NCBI RefSeq assembly: GCF_036173065.1
Contig: NZ_CP108041.1
Location: forward strand, 1,240,001 to 1,304,000
Direction: 5' to 3'
Length of the DNA stretch: 64,000 nt
DNA from: Rhodococcus sp. NBC_00297
Lineage (GTDB): Bacteria > Actinomycetota > Actinomycetes > Mycobacteriales > Mycobacteriaceae
The notes under the pieces are model-generated. The model searched no databases. It worked only from the letters and a program-made list of their open reading frames with translations, and was not told where the DNA came from. This document shows positions 52,800-61,373 of the stretch, in pieces. The position numbers were made by a program, and so were the translations under genes. Each line of letters begins with the position of its first letter. Position 1 is the first letter of the stretch.

Positions 52800-53372
52800 A
52801 TGACAGCAGCTCACGCGACGGCGCGGCGCGCGCAGCTCTTCGATTCCGTGGTGGCCCTGTTCCTGGCCGAAGGCTTCGCGCACCTCACTCTCGACGACAT
52901 CGCCGCCCGCCTTCGGTGCTCGAAGAGCACGCTGTACACCCTCGCTGCGAGCAAGGACGACCTCGTCCGCTCCGCCGCGGTGCACTTCTTCACCTCGGCA
53001 GCGGTCCGCGTGGACGCGGCCTCCGACGCCGCGACGGGCACCCGCGAGCGCCTCGCGGCGTATCTGGGCGCGGTCGGTGAAGCACTCGCGCCGGCGTCGG
53101 AACGGTTCATGACCGACCTCGCCGACTTCGAGCCGTCGAGGCTCGTCTACGAACGCAACACCGCCATCGCGGCCGAGCGAGTCCGCGGCATCATCGACGA
53201 CGGGGTCCGCGCCGGCGACGTGCGGGACGTCCACGCCGCGTTCGTCGCCGACGTCGCCGCGTCCGTGATGGTCTCGATCCAGAGCCGTGCCCTCGCCCGT
53301 CGCACGGGTCTGGACGACGCCGCCGCCTACCGGGAGCTGGCCACACTGCTGACCGCCGGCATCGCGCGATGA
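52800..53372 (+). CDS. TetR family transcriptional regulator
   Basis: 190 residues. HTH: ARRAQLFDSVVALFLAEGFA then TLDDIAARLRCSKSTLYTLAASKDDL. ATG 52800 is preferred because any upstream start would run through the operator cluster. It probably represses itself and the divergent acyl-CoA dehydrogenase, with an acyl-CoA as a plausible ligand. Confidence 0.9.
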   Translation: MTAAHATARRAQLFDSVVALFLAEGFAHLTLDDIAARLRCSKSTLYTLAASKDDLVRSAAVHFFTSAAVRVDAASDAATGTRERLAAYLGAVGEALAPASERFMTDLADFEPSRLVYERNTAIAAERVRGIIDDGVRAGDVRDVHAAFVADVAASVMVSIQSRALARRTGLDDAAAYRELATLLTAGIAR

Positions 53373-53447
53373 CTTTCGCCGTCGGCCGGAGTCGACACGG
53401 CTGACGGGTCGAGTTCGCTCCGCCATCCGAAGACGAAGGACCTCACG

Positions 53448-53924
53448 ATGCAGAAGATCACCCCCACACTGTGGTTCGACGACCGGGCCGAGGAGGCCGC
53501 GGAGTTCTACCTCTCGACGTTCGGCACGGGAGCGATACTGAACGTCAGCCGCTACGGCGACGGTGGACCCGGCGCCCCGGGCCGCGCGATGATGGTCGAC
53601 TTCGAGCTCTTCGGTCAGCGATTCAACGCCCTGAACGGGGGACCACAGTTCCCGTTCACCGAGGCCATCTCCATGGCTGTCAGCTGCGACGGGCAGGAAG
53701 AGGTCGACCGCTACTGGAACGCGCTCACGTCCGACGGTGGATCCGAGGGCCGGTGCGCCTGGTGCAAGGACAAGTTCGGGGTCTCCTGGCAGATCGTCCC
53801 GGTCCAGCTGATGCAGCTGATGAGCACCCCGGATCCGGCGGCGTCCCAGCGCGTCGTGCAGGCCATGCTGTCGATGTCGAAGATCGTGGTCGCCGACCTG
53901 CAGAAGGCCCACGACGGAGCCTGA
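53448..53924 (+). CDS. VOC-superfamily protein (PhnB/3-dmu-9_3-mt type)
   Basis: 158 residues. MQKITPTLWFDDRAEEAAEF followed by YLSTFG and a later GVSWQIVP are typical of the PhnB-like branch of the glyoxalase/VOC fold, once misnamed as a ubiquinone methyltransferase. No chemistry can be assigned. ATG 53448 follows a GAAGACGAAGGA ribosome-binding region. Confidence 0.9.
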   Translation: MQKITPTLWFDDRAEEAAEFYLSTFGTGAILNVSRYGDGGPGAPGRAMMVDFELFGQRFNALNGGPQFPFTEAISMAVSCDGQEEVDRYWNALTSDGGSEGRCAWCKDKFGVSWQIVPVQLMQLMSTPDPAASQRVVQAMLSMSKIVVADLQKAHDGA

Positions 53925-53967
53925 GCGGCGACGTTTCCTCACGTCACACACCGGGCAATCCCCGAGC

Positions 53968-54645
53968 GTGAACGAGACGTCGATGCCCGTGCGCGTGCTC
54001 GCCCTGCCGTTCGGGCTGGGGTCGGCGCTGCGCCACGCCAAGCTGTTCCATCCCCACGGGAAGGTTCTGACGGGCACACTGCGCCGTACCGCCGAGGGCG
54101 ACGCCGGACTGCCCGTGTGCACGTGCGAGGTGACGGTGCGCCTGTCCACCGCGCTCGGGCTGCCCCGACGAGTTCCCGACGTCGCGGGTCTCGCGTTGCG
54201 TCTTCCGCAGACCGACCGGGCCGACGGTGCCTGGGACATCCTCCTTGCCAGCGCCGGGCGGGACGTCGTGACGCGGTGCGTTCCGCTCCCGGTGCTCGCG
54301 TTCGAGACGGCCTCCTTCTCGACGCTGATGCCGCTGCAGTTCGAGGGTGGTCAGTGGTGGGTCCGCGCGCGGGCCGTCGCCGCGCCGCCGCTGCCCACCC
54401 TGGACTCCATCGTCGACGCCGTGCGTGCGCGTCCGCTGGTCTTCGAGTTCGAGCAGGCCGAGGGCACCGGGGCGTACGTCCCGTTGGCCGAACTGACGCT
54501 CGGCTCGGTCGACCAGTCCGGTGGCGACCTGTCGTTCGACCCGATCCGGCGCACTCCCGACAGTGTCCGGCCCGGTCCGGAATGGCTGCGGTCCCTCAGG
54601 GCGAGGGCCTACCTCGACAGTCGACGCGGCCGGTCCGACACCTGA
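53968..54645 (+). CDS. Conserved actinobacterial hypothetical protein (possibly catalase-fold)
   Basis: 225 residues. The segments AKLFHPHGKVLTGTLRR, GLPRRVPDVAGLALRLP and GAWDILLAS recur in actinobacterial proteins that I loosely recall as catalase-core-like, but without clear heme ligands here. There is no signal peptide or membrane segment. The start could be GTG 53968 or ATG 53983. It follows the VOC gene by 43 bp and may be co-transcribed. Function not assigned. Confidence 0.6.
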   Translation: MNETSMPVRVLALPFGLGSALRHAKLFHPHGKVLTGTLRRTAEGDAGLPVCTCEVTVRLSTALGLPRRVPDVAGLALRLPQTDRADGAWDILLASAGRDVVTRCVPLPVLAFETASFSTLMPLQFEGGQWWVRARAVAAPPLPTLDSIVDAVRARPLVFEFEQAEGTGAYVPLAELTLGSVDQSGGDLSFDPIRRTPDSVRPGPEWLRSLRARAYLDSRRGRSDT

Positions 54646-54897
54646 CCGGAATGCGACCGACTCAGGTTCCCTGACCGATCTCGCGCCCACACCCCACTCA
54701 GCGCGCCACACCCCTGTCGACACGCGGCACAGAGTGTGCCCCTGACGAAACCCGTGCACGCCGGCGGCGACCACGCACCCGCGCACCCGACCGACGGGGT
54801 TCGACTGCCGCATTTGTGGATATTCACACGCGAAGTAGGATTTGTTCACATACGCGTGTGCCGATGGGGGTGGGCGCGTCCCAGGGGAAGGCTCCAC
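54646..54897 (+). promoter_or_regulatory. Upstream region of the HadA-like dehydratase gene
   Basis: A 252 bp gap without a convincing gene. Near its end are two related direct copies, TTCACACGCG (54823-54832) and TTCACATACGCG (54845-54856), in a relatively AT-rich stretch that probably contains the promoter and an operator. Confidence 0.35.
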
Positions 54898-55512
54898 GTG
54901 ACCAGCAATTCGGTGACCGACGACTCCGTGACAGGTGCTCACGAGACTCGCCCGCTCGTTCCGCACGAGCCCGATCACCGGTTCGAACGCAGCTCCCGCC
55001 TGGTCGGACACGCCTACGTCATCCCCGACTACTACGAGGTCGGCCGCGAGAAGATCCGCGAACTCTCCCGCGCCATCCAGAACGAACATCCGGCGCACCA
55101 CAAGGAGGCCGCTGCGGCCGAGTTGGGATACGAGGGACTCGTCGCGCCCGCGACCTTCGTGAGCGTCGTCGGATCCATCGCCATCGACTATCTCTTCGCG
55201 CACATCCTCGTGGAGTACGAGATCACGGCAGTCATGCAGACCGATCAGAGCTTCGTTCTGCATCGCCCGGTCATGCAGGGAGATCAGCTGGTGTCCACTC
55301 TCCAGGTGCTGTCGATCCGCCAGTTCGCGGGCAACGACATCCTGGTGGTCCAGAACCATCTGACGTCGCACGGCGAGGACGTGTGCACCAGCACCACGAC
55401 GTTCATCGCCCGGACCGATGCCGACGTGGACCCGCGAGCGGCGGCTCTCGTCGACGCCGTGCTCCCCGCCAGCGTGCCGCGGATGGGCCCCACCGCCCGC
55501 CCGACCGCCTGA
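54898..55512 (+). CDS. MaoC/HadA-like (3R)-hydroxyacyl dehydratase subunit
   Basis: 204 residues. The region GHAYVIPDYYEVGREKIREL, then AAAAELGYEGLVAPATFVSV, closely follows the HadA/HadC 'hot-dog' N-half of mycobacterial FAS-II dehydratases (compare the Y.V.REKIREY motif). HadA-type subunits lack the catalytic hydratase motif and normally pair with HadB; no HadB partner is adjacent. GTG 54898 follows GGGGAAGG. A long N-terminal tail (about 35 residues) precedes the fold. Confidence 0.82.
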   Translation: MTSNSVTDDSVTGAHETRPLVPHEPDHRFERSSRLVGHAYVIPDYYEVGREKIRELSRAIQNEHPAHHKEAAAAELGYEGLVAPATFVSVVGSIAIDYLFAHILVEYEITAVMQTDQSFVLHRPVMQGDQLVSTLQVLSIRQFAGNDILVVQNHLTSHGEDVCTSTTTFIARTDADVDPRAAALVDAVLPASVPRMGPTARPTA

Positions 55513-55531
55513 CCGCCTGACCGCCTGCATT

Positions 55532-55616
55532 CCGACCGGCCTCCGGCCCTCCCGCCACACCCCGACCGGCCTCCGGCCCTCCCGCCACACCCCGACCGGC
55601 CTCCGGCCTTCCCGCT
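55532..55616 (+). repeat. Three tandem units of the dispersed GC-rich 30-bp repeat
   Basis: Three units of 30 bp, each containing CCGGCCTCCGGCC followed by CTCCCGCCACACC or, in the last, TTCCCGC. They fill the gap between the HadA-like stop and the pentapeptide-repeat gene start (GTG 55629). A CCGCCTGA triplication precedes them. Untranslated in the annotated genes. Confidence 0.85.
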
Positions 55617-55628
55617 AGAGTCCCCCGT

Positions 55629-56240
55629 GTGGAGGACGAATTCGCCGACCGGTCGTTCGAGGACGAGAACTACAACGAGATCGACGCACACGGCCAGCGG
55701 TGGGACAGGCGTTCGTACACGTCCTGCAGCTTCATCGACGCGGACCTCGGCGGTCTGACCACCCACGGTGTCGTCTTCACCGACTGCGACTTCTCCGGCG
55801 TGGATCTGACGGACTCGACGCACATCGGGTCGGCCTTCCGCAACTGCGAGTTCCGGCGGAGCCGATTGTGGCACAGCACTTTTCGCAGCACATCGTTCCT
55901 CGGTTCCGCCATCGCGGACTCGCGCATCACGCCCGCGGTCTTCGACGAGGTCGACCTCATGCTCACCTCGCTCGGCGGTCTCGACCTCCGCGGACTCGAC
56001 CTCACCGGGGCGCGCCTGCGTGACGCCAACCTCGTCGGGACCGATCTCCGCAAGGCCACGCTCCGCGGCGTCGACTTCGGCGGTGCCCGCACCTCCGGGC
56101 TCCGGTTGAACGATGCGGATCTGCGGGGCAGCATCGCCGATGCCACGTTCTGGACGTCGGCCGTGCTCGACGGAGCCCGCATCGACACGGTCCAGGCACT
56201 CGCCTACGTGCACGCGCACGGTCTCACCGTCTCGGACTGA
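55629..56240 (+). CDS. Pentapeptide-repeat protein
   Basis: 203 residues with a run of A(D/N)LXX-type pentapeptides: FIDADLGGLTTHGVVFTDCD, then FSGVDLTDS, FRNCEFRRSRL, LDLRGLDLTGARLRDANL and VGTDLRKATLRGVDFGGARL-like sequence. It should fold as a right-handed quadrilateral beta-helix. Such proteins may mimic DNA (Qnr/MfpA) but most have no known role. GTG 55629. No membrane or signal segment. Confidence 0.9.
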   Translation: MEDEFADRSFEDENYNEIDAHGQRWDRRSYTSCSFIDADLGGLTTHGVVFTDCDFSGVDLTDSTHIGSAFRNCEFRRSRLWHSTFRSTSFLGSAIADSRITPAVFDEVDLMLTSLGGLDLRGLDLTGARLRDANLVGTDLRKATLRGVDFGGARTSGLRLNDADLRGSIADATFWTSAVLDGARIDTVQALAYVHAHGLTVSD

Positions 56241-56275
56241 GTAGATCCGACCTCCGCCCGACTCCGAATAAGAGA

Positions 56276-56323
56276 CGGAAACGGCCTCCCCGCCCGCGTG
56301 GTCCGTGCGGGAAGGCCGTTCCA
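56276..56323 (+). terminator. Terminator after the pentapeptide-repeat gene
   Basis: GGAAACGGCCTCCCCGC pairs with GCGGGAAGGCCGTTCC around a 15-nt loop, 36 bp past the stop codon. The stem has one mismatch or bulge. Confidence 0.75.
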
Positions 56324-56529
56324 TCGGCAGGCTGTGGTCTCAACCTCACCGGGCGTCCACGCCGACGCACGCGCCGCCGCTGCCGCCGCACGTCTTCTAC
56401 CCGAGCCACCCACTTCCGAAACGGACACAGGTGCTCGACCGCGTCGAACCGCGATGATCGGAACCCTGGACCGGACGACACCCGAGGACGCACGATGACG
56501 GGGAACTGTCACCGAGTGAAGGGCACACC
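56324..56529. other. Intergenic region before dodecin, no gene seen
   Basis: About 200 bp. The open frames here (for example a 66-codon one at 56298-56498) have a GC-driven Ala/Arg/Thr composition and overlap the terminator, so I do not call them. The dodecin promoter must lie here. Confidence 0.4.
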
Positions 56530-56739
56530 ATGAGCGACAACGTCTACCGCGTCACCGAGATCGTCGGAACCTCGACGGAGGGTGTCGACGACGCCATCCG
56601 CAAGGCCATCTCCCGCGCGAGCAGCACACTGCGGGAGCTCGACTGGTTCGAGGTCACCGAGACCCGCGGACACATCGAGAACGGCGCGGTCGCGCACTTC
56701 CAGGTGACGCTGAAGGTCGGCTTCAAACTCGACGACTGA
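56530..56739 (+). CDS. Dodecin (flavin-binding)
   Basis: 69 residues, MSDNVYRVTEIVGTSTEGVD then AIRKAISRASSTLRELDWFE and VTETRGHIENGAVAHFQVTL. This is the full dodecin fold: beta-strand, helix, two strands; Trp in LDWFEV stacks on the flavin. It forms a dodecameric flavin (FMN/FAD) store. ATG 56530. Confidence 0.95.
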   Translation: MSDNVYRVTEIVGTSTEGVDDAIRKAISRASSTLRELDWFEVTETRGHIENGAVAHFQVTLKVGFKLDD

Positions 56740-56817
56740 GTGATCGGCGGGCACCGAATCGAGATTCACCCACCTGTTCGGTGTTTCCCCGCACGCGGGT
56801 CGGGTAGATCGCACCGC

Positions 56818-57966
56818 GTGAAAGCCATGACTTATCGAGGCCCGTACAAGGTCCGAGTGCAGAACAAGGACATGCCGACCATCGAGCATCCGAACGACGC
56901 CGTCGTCCGGGTCGAGATGGCGGCCATCTGTGGATCCGATCTCCACCTGTATCACGGCATGATGCCGGACACCAGGGTCGGGACGACGTTCGGTCACGAG
57001 TTCATCGGCGTGGTCGAGGAGGTCGGGCCGTCGGTCCGGAACCTGACACCGGGCGATCGGGTCATGGTGCCGTTCAACGTGTACTGCGGGTCGTGTTTCT
57101 TCTGCGCACGCGGCCTGTACTCCAACTGCCACAACGTCAATCCGAATGCGACGGCCGTCGGCGGCATCTACGGGTACTCCCACACGTGCGGCGGGTACGA
57201 CGGAGGTCAGGCACAGTACGTCCGGGTACCGTTCGCCGACGTCGGGCCCTCGATCATCCCGGACTGGATGGACGACGAGGACGCGCTCCTGTGCACCGAT
57301 GCCCTCGCCACCGGATACTTCGGCGCGCAGCTCGCGGACATCGTCGAGGGTGACACCGTGGCGGTGTTCGGAGCCGGTCCCGTCGGGCTGTTCGCCGCCA
57401 CGTCTGCGTGGCTGATGGGCGCCGGCAGGGTGATCGTCGTCGACCACCTCGAGAACCGTCTCGCCAAGGCCCGCACCTTCGCCCACGCCGAGACGATCAA
57501 CTTCGCGGAGCACGACGACCTCGTGGTGACCATGAAGAGGGCCACCGACCATCTCGGTGCGGACCGCGTGATCGACGCGGTGGGCGCCGAAGCCGACGGG
57601 AACTTCCTCCAGCACGTCACCGCCGCGAAGTTCACACTCCAGGGCGGGTCCCCCATCGCCCTCAATTGGGCCATCGACAGTGTCCGCAAGGGCGGGACGG
57701 TCTCGGTCGTGGGCGCGTACGGGCCCATGTTCAGTGCGGTCAAGTTCGGCGACGCGATGAACAAGGGGCTGGCCCTGCGCATGAACCAGTGCCCCGTCAA
57801 GCGCCAATGGCCACGCTTGTTCTCGCACATTCGTAACGGCTACATCAAGCCCAGCGAGATCATCACCCATCGAATTCCGTTGGAGCACATCGCCGACGGT
57901 TACCACATCTTCTCGTCCAAGCTCGACGGCTGCATCAAGCCGATCGTGCTGCCGAACGCGAGCTGA
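56818..57966 (+). CDS. Zinc-dependent alcohol dehydrogenase (MDR, formaldehyde-dehydrogenase-like)
   Basis: 382 residues. Catalytic zinc ligands in AAICGSDLHLYHG and GHEFIGVVEEVG; structural zinc cysteines in CGSCFFCARGLYSNC; NAD motif VFGAGPVGLFAATSAW. The extra segment YSHTCGGYDGGQAQYVRVPF is of the glutathione-independent formaldehyde dehydrogenase-like subgroup. Substrate not determined. The start is GTG 56818 (VKAMTYRGPYKV). Confidence 0.92.
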   Translation: MKAMTYRGPYKVRVQNKDMPTIEHPNDAVVRVEMAAICGSDLHLYHGMMPDTRVGTTFGHEFIGVVEEVGPSVRNLTPGDRVMVPFNVYCGSCFFCARGLYSNCHNVNPNATAVGGIYGYSHTCGGYDGGQAQYVRVPFADVGPSIIPDWMDDEDALLCTDALATGYFGAQLADIVEGDTVAVFGAGPVGLFAATSAWLMGAGRVIVVDHLENRLAKARTFAHAETINFAEHDDLVVTMKRATDHLGADRVIDAVGAEADGNFLQHVTAAKFTLQGGSPIALNWAIDSVRKGGTVSVVGAYGPMFSAVKFGDAMNKGLALRMNQCPVKRQWPRLFSHIRNGYIKPSEIITHRIPLEHIADGYHIFSSKLDGCIKPIVLPNAS

Positions 57967-57977
57967 GAGGACCACCC

Positions 57978-58538
57978 ATGGTCTACCGTGCCGATCACCC
58001 ACCCGTACCCGACCACGACGAGTTGCGCGCACGAATTCCCGGATGGGGTGTCGACCTCGATCCCGCAGACCGTCCGTCCGTGCCGCGAGAACGATTCGAC
58101 CCCGGCGCGACCGGTGCGCACTGGGACTTCCCGGAGCGTCAACCCGAACTGCGTCCCCGCGAACGATCCATCGAACACGGAACTCTTCCGCCGGTCTTCG
58201 GCACGACGGCACCTCTGCGCGGGGTGTCCGGCGCCGTGCGCCGGTTCGCTTATCGCTACAGCGAGGGCCGGGCGGCGCACTGGCTGCTACTCCTGGCGGG
58301 CGACCGCGTGGACGCCGTCGAATCCCACCTGCGTTCGCTGACCACCGTGCACCCCGACAACCCGATCACGCAGACCGGGATCCGCACCGAGATCACCCAC
58401 CACGGGGTGCGGTCGAGGCGGGGAACCACCCGCGTCGACATGCACCACGCGTGGATCGATCCGATCATCGTCGGCGGTCCGTGGGTTCTGGCGGGCGTGG
58501 CGGCCACCACGATCGTGCGCTCCCTCCGGAGGCGCTGA
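57978..58538 (+). CDS. Conserved hypothetical protein with C-terminal hydrophobic segment
   Basis: 186 residues, MVYRADHPPVPDHDELRARI then PGWGVDLDPADRPSVPRERF. An Arg/Pro-rich hydrophilic body and one hydrophobic stretch near the C-terminus (IIVGGPWVLAGVAATTIV), compatible with a tail anchor. I do not recognise a domain with a known role. It starts 11 bp after the alcohol dehydrogenase stop (AGAGGACCACCC ribosome-binding region), so the two are probably co-transcribed. Confidence 0.75.
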   Translation: MVYRADHPPVPDHDELRARIPGWGVDLDPADRPSVPRERFDPGATGAHWDFPERQPELRPRERSIEHGTLPPVFGTTAPLRGVSGAVRRFAYRYSEGRAAHWLLLLAGDRVDAVESHLRSLTTVHPDNPITQTGIRTEITHHGVRSRRGTTRVDMHHAWIDPIIVGGPWVLAGVAATTIVRSLRRR

Positions 58539-58550
58539 CAGGGTTCCTCG

Positions 58551-60053
58551 TCACACCGCCGTCATGGCGGAACCGATCCGGTCGAAGCGCTTCTCCCGGG
58601 CGATCCTGCGCATGTCCGGATCTTCGGCCAGCAGATCGGCCAGCTCCCGGTGCAGCACCGAACCCACGCGATCGCAGAACGGCTGGACCTCGTCGGCGGC
58701 GTCGGGGTACTCCGGCACGATCAGATCCACGATGCCGGCGCCACGGAGGTCGAGCGACCGGACACCCTGGCGCACAGCCATGTCGGGGGCATGAGCGGTG
58801 TCGCGATGCACGATGGCGCTCGCACCTTCGGGTGGCAACGGAGAGAGCCACGCGTGCTGTGCCGCCAGGACGCGGTCCGCCGGAACCAGCGCGAGGGCGC
58901 CACCACCGGTGCCCTGGCCGAGCAGCACCGAGATGGTCGGCGTGTCCAGATCGACCATGTCCGCGATGGAGCGCGCGATCTCCGCGCCGAGCCCACCTTC
59001 CTCGGCCTCCTTCGACAGCGCGGCGCCCGCGGTGTCGATGACGGTCACCAACGGCAGTCGTAGTTCCGCAGCCAGGCGCATTCCCCGCCTCGCTTCACGC
59101 AGTGCTGCCGGACCCAGCGGGGTCAACGGCGTCTGGCCCCGGCGATCCTGCCCCAGCAGCACACAGGGCATGTCGCCGAAACGCACCAGCGCGAGAATCA
59201 GTCCGGGGTCCGTCTCACCCTGCCCGGTCCCGTTGAGCGGCAGCACGTCCGAGGCCGCGTTGTAGAGCAGCTCGCGGACACCCGGGCGGTCGGCCCGCCG
59301 GGACGCCACGATGGAGTCCCAGGCCGGGACGTCGTCGATCGACCACTCCGGCGCCGGCGCCGGCCGCGGGCGTGTCCCCGCCGGAAGCGTCATGATGCGC
59401 AGAGCGCGATCCACCACCTCGCCGAGTTGATCCGGTCGCTTCACCGCGTCCACGAGTCCGTGCGCCTGCAGGTTCTCCGATGTCTGCACCCCCGTCGGGA
59501 ACGGCGTGTCGTAGAGGGCCTCGTACACCCGCGGGCCGAGGAACCCCACCAGCGCACCGGGTTCGGCGATGGTGACGTGACCGAGCGATCCCCAGGACGC
59601 GAACACTCCGCCGGTGGTGGGGTGCCGGAGGTAGACGATGTACGGAAGATGTGCCGCTTTGTGGGCGGTGACCGCAGCCGTGATCTTGACCATCTGCAGG
59701 AACGCCACCGTGCCCTCCTGCATTCGCGTGCCGCCCGACGTCGGGAGCGCCAACAGCGGAAGCCGCTCGGCGGTCGCCCGGCGTACTGCCGTCGTCAGAC
59801 GTTCCCCGGCCGCGACCCCGATGGAACCGCCGAGGAAACGGAACTCGCACAACAGGATCGCCACCCGCCGACCGGAGATGGTGGCGACACCGGTGATCAC
59901 CGACTCGTCGAGTCCGGTCTTCTCCCGCGCCGCCGCGAGTTCCGCGGTGTACGCCTCGTCGACCGGATGATCGTGCGGGGTGGAGTCCCACGACTCGAAA
60001 CTTCCCGCGTCGACCACGATGTCGAGCAGAGCGAGGGCACCGACGCCGGCCAT
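58551..60053 (-). CDS. Fused carboxyltransferase (AccD-AccA / MdcD-MdcE-like)
   Basis: 500 residues with two crotonase-fold halves. The N-half (ITGVATISGRRVAILLCEFR, TSGGTRMQEGTVAFLQM, TTGGVFASWGSLGHV) is AccD/MdcD-like but lacks the zinc ribbon of AccD. The C-half (LRLPLVTVIDTAGAALSKEA, ISVLLGQGTGGGALALVPAD) is AccA/MdcE-like. No biotin carboxylase or carrier gene is near, so a malonyl-CoA-type decarboxylation or transcarboxylation is a possible role. ATG 60053 overlaps the CoA-transferase stop (TGATG). Confidence 0.85.
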   Translation of the reverse strand: MAGVGALALLDIVVDAGSFESWDSTPHDHPVDEAYTAELAAAREKTGLDESVITGVATISGRRVAILLCEFRFLGGSIGVAAGERLTTAVRRATAERLPLLALPTSGGTRMQEGTVAFLQMVKITAAVTAHKAAHLPYIVYLRHPTTGGVFASWGSLGHVTIAEPGALVGFLGPRVYEALYDTPFPTGVQTSENLQAHGLVDAVKRPDQLGEVVDRALRIMTLPAGTRPRPAPAPEWSIDDVPAWDSIVASRRADRPGVRELLYNAASDVLPLNGTGQGETDPGLILALVRFGDMPCVLLGQDRRGQTPLTPLGPAALREARRGMRLAAELRLPLVTVIDTAGAALSKEAEEGGLGAEIARSIADMVDLDTPTISVLLGQGTGGGALALVPADRVLAAQHAWLSPLPPEGASAIVHRDTAHAPDMAVRQGVRSLDLRGAGIVDLIVPEYPDAADEVQPFCDRVGSVLHRELADLLAEDPDMRRIAREKRFDRIGSAMTAV

Positions 60054-61261
60054 CAGACGCTCTCCGCCAACCATGCGCGGACCAGATCCTCGTCGGCGCC
60101 CAGAACGGGCGGAGCGAGGTGCCGGGTCTCGGTGGTCTCCGCTCCGTCGGCGTCGAAGAAGCGCAACGGCGGTCCGGGGAGCGTCACCTTCCCGAGCGTC
60201 TCGTGCTCGACGTCGACGAGAAGACCCTGCGACCGGGTCTGCTCCCATTCGTAGACTTCCTGGACGTTGCGTACCTTGCCGGCCGGGACGCCGATCTCGT
60301 CGAGAAGAGCGAGCAGCGGCTCGGTCTCGTACGTGCGGAAGATCTTCGACACCAGCTCGACGACGTCGTCCCGGCTACCGACGCGCTGCGGGTTGGTGGC
60401 CATGCCCTCGAGGTCCGGATCGATGCCGAAGCCGTCGCAGAAGCGATGCCACAGACCCTCGCTGCCCACCGAGATCTGCACCGCGCCGTCGGAGGTCGGG
60501 AACAGCCCGTACGGGCAGATGGAGGGGTGGTGATTGCCCTGCGCCTGTCCGATCTCCCCCGCGACGGTCCACTTCGTGCCCTGGAAGGCGTGCACTCCCA
60601 CGACGCTCGCGAGAAGCGAGGTGCGCACCACCTTTCCGCGCCCCGTGCGATCTCGTTCCCGAAGTGCGGCGAGCACTCCGAAAGCTCCGTACATGCCCGC
60701 CAGGAGGTCGGCGATGGGAACGCCCACGCGTTGGACGTCGTCCGGCCCGGAGCCCGTGAAGGACATGAGGCCGGCCTCCCCCTGTGCGATCTGGTCGTAG
60801 CCGGAGCGGCCGCCCTCCGGACCGTCGTGGCCGAAACCGCTGATGGACAACACGACCAGGCCGGGATTGAGCTCGGCCAGTCGCTCGGTCGTGAATCCCA
60901 ACCGGTCGAGAACACCGGTGCGGAAGTTCTCGAGCAGAACGTCAGCCTTGGCGATCATCGCCTCGAGGGCGTCGCGACCGTCGTCCGTCTTGAGGTCGAG
61001 GGCGATCGACCGCTTGTTCCGATTGGCGGAGAGGAAGTAGGTCGATTCGCGGTCGGCGTGACCGTCACCCGGCTCCGGTGTGACGAAGGGCGGGCCCCAC
61101 ACGCGGGTGTCGTCACCACCCTTGGGCGATTCGATCTTGATGACGTCCGCACCGAGATCGCCGAGCATCATCGCGGCGTGCGGTCCTGCGAGGGCGCGGG
61201 TGAGATCGACGACGACGGTGCCGTCGAGGGGGCCGGTCCTGCCCGTGGTGTTGAGAGGCAT
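60053..61261 (-). CDS. CaiB/BaiF-family (class III) CoA-transferase
   Basis: 402 residues. TRALAGPHAAMMLGDLGADV then IKIESPKGGDDTR and SANRNKRSIALDLKTDDGRD are hallmark class III CoA-transferase segments; the catalytic Asp lies in the QRVGVPIADLLAGMYGAFGV region. It would move CoA to a carboxylic acid, probably the substrate brought in by the MatC-type carrier. It is coupled to the carboxyltransferase gene (TGATG) and has the operator AGTGGCCTAGCCAAT in its own upstream region. Confidence 0.92.
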   Translation of the reverse strand: MPLNTTGRTGPLDGTVVVDLTRALAGPHAAMMLGDLGADVIKIESPKGGDDTRVWGPPFVTPEPGDGHADRESTYFLSANRNKRSIALDLKTDDGRDALEAMIAKADVLLENFRTGVLDRLGFTTERLAELNPGLVVLSISGFGHDGPEGGRSGYDQIAQGEAGLMSFTGSGPDDVQRVGVPIADLLAGMYGAFGVLAALRERDRTGRGKVVRTSLLASVVGVHAFQGTKWTVAGEIGQAQGNHHPSICPYGLFPTSDGAVQISVGSEGLWHRFCDGFGIDPDLEGMATNPQRVGSRDDVVELVSKIFRTYETEPLLALLDEIGVPAGKVRNVQEVYEWEQTRSQGLLVDVEHETLGKVTLPGPPLRFFDADGAETTETRHLAPPVLGADEDLVRAWLAESV

Positions 61262-61308
61262 GGCGTTTCTCGATCCTGTCGGAGAGCATGGCTTTGGTTC
61301 GGTGACCT

Positions 61309-61323
61309 AGTGGCCTAGCCAAT
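61309..61323. promoter_or_regulatory. GntR-type operator copy upstream of the CoA-transferase
   Basis: AGTGGCCTAGCCAAT matches the copy at 62808-62822 (AGTGGACTAGCCACT) at 13 of 15 positions. It is about 48 bp upstream of the CoA-transferase ATG. Confidence 0.65.
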
Positions 61324-61373
61324 TAAGGAGACCACGACGCCCACGTGATGTCAACGGAGCGTCGGCGGAGCGG

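Noticed and set aside
56298-56498. A 66-codon gene upstream of dodecin
   Set aside because: Overlaps the terminator, has no ribosome-binding site and a composition typical of non-coding GC-rich DNA.
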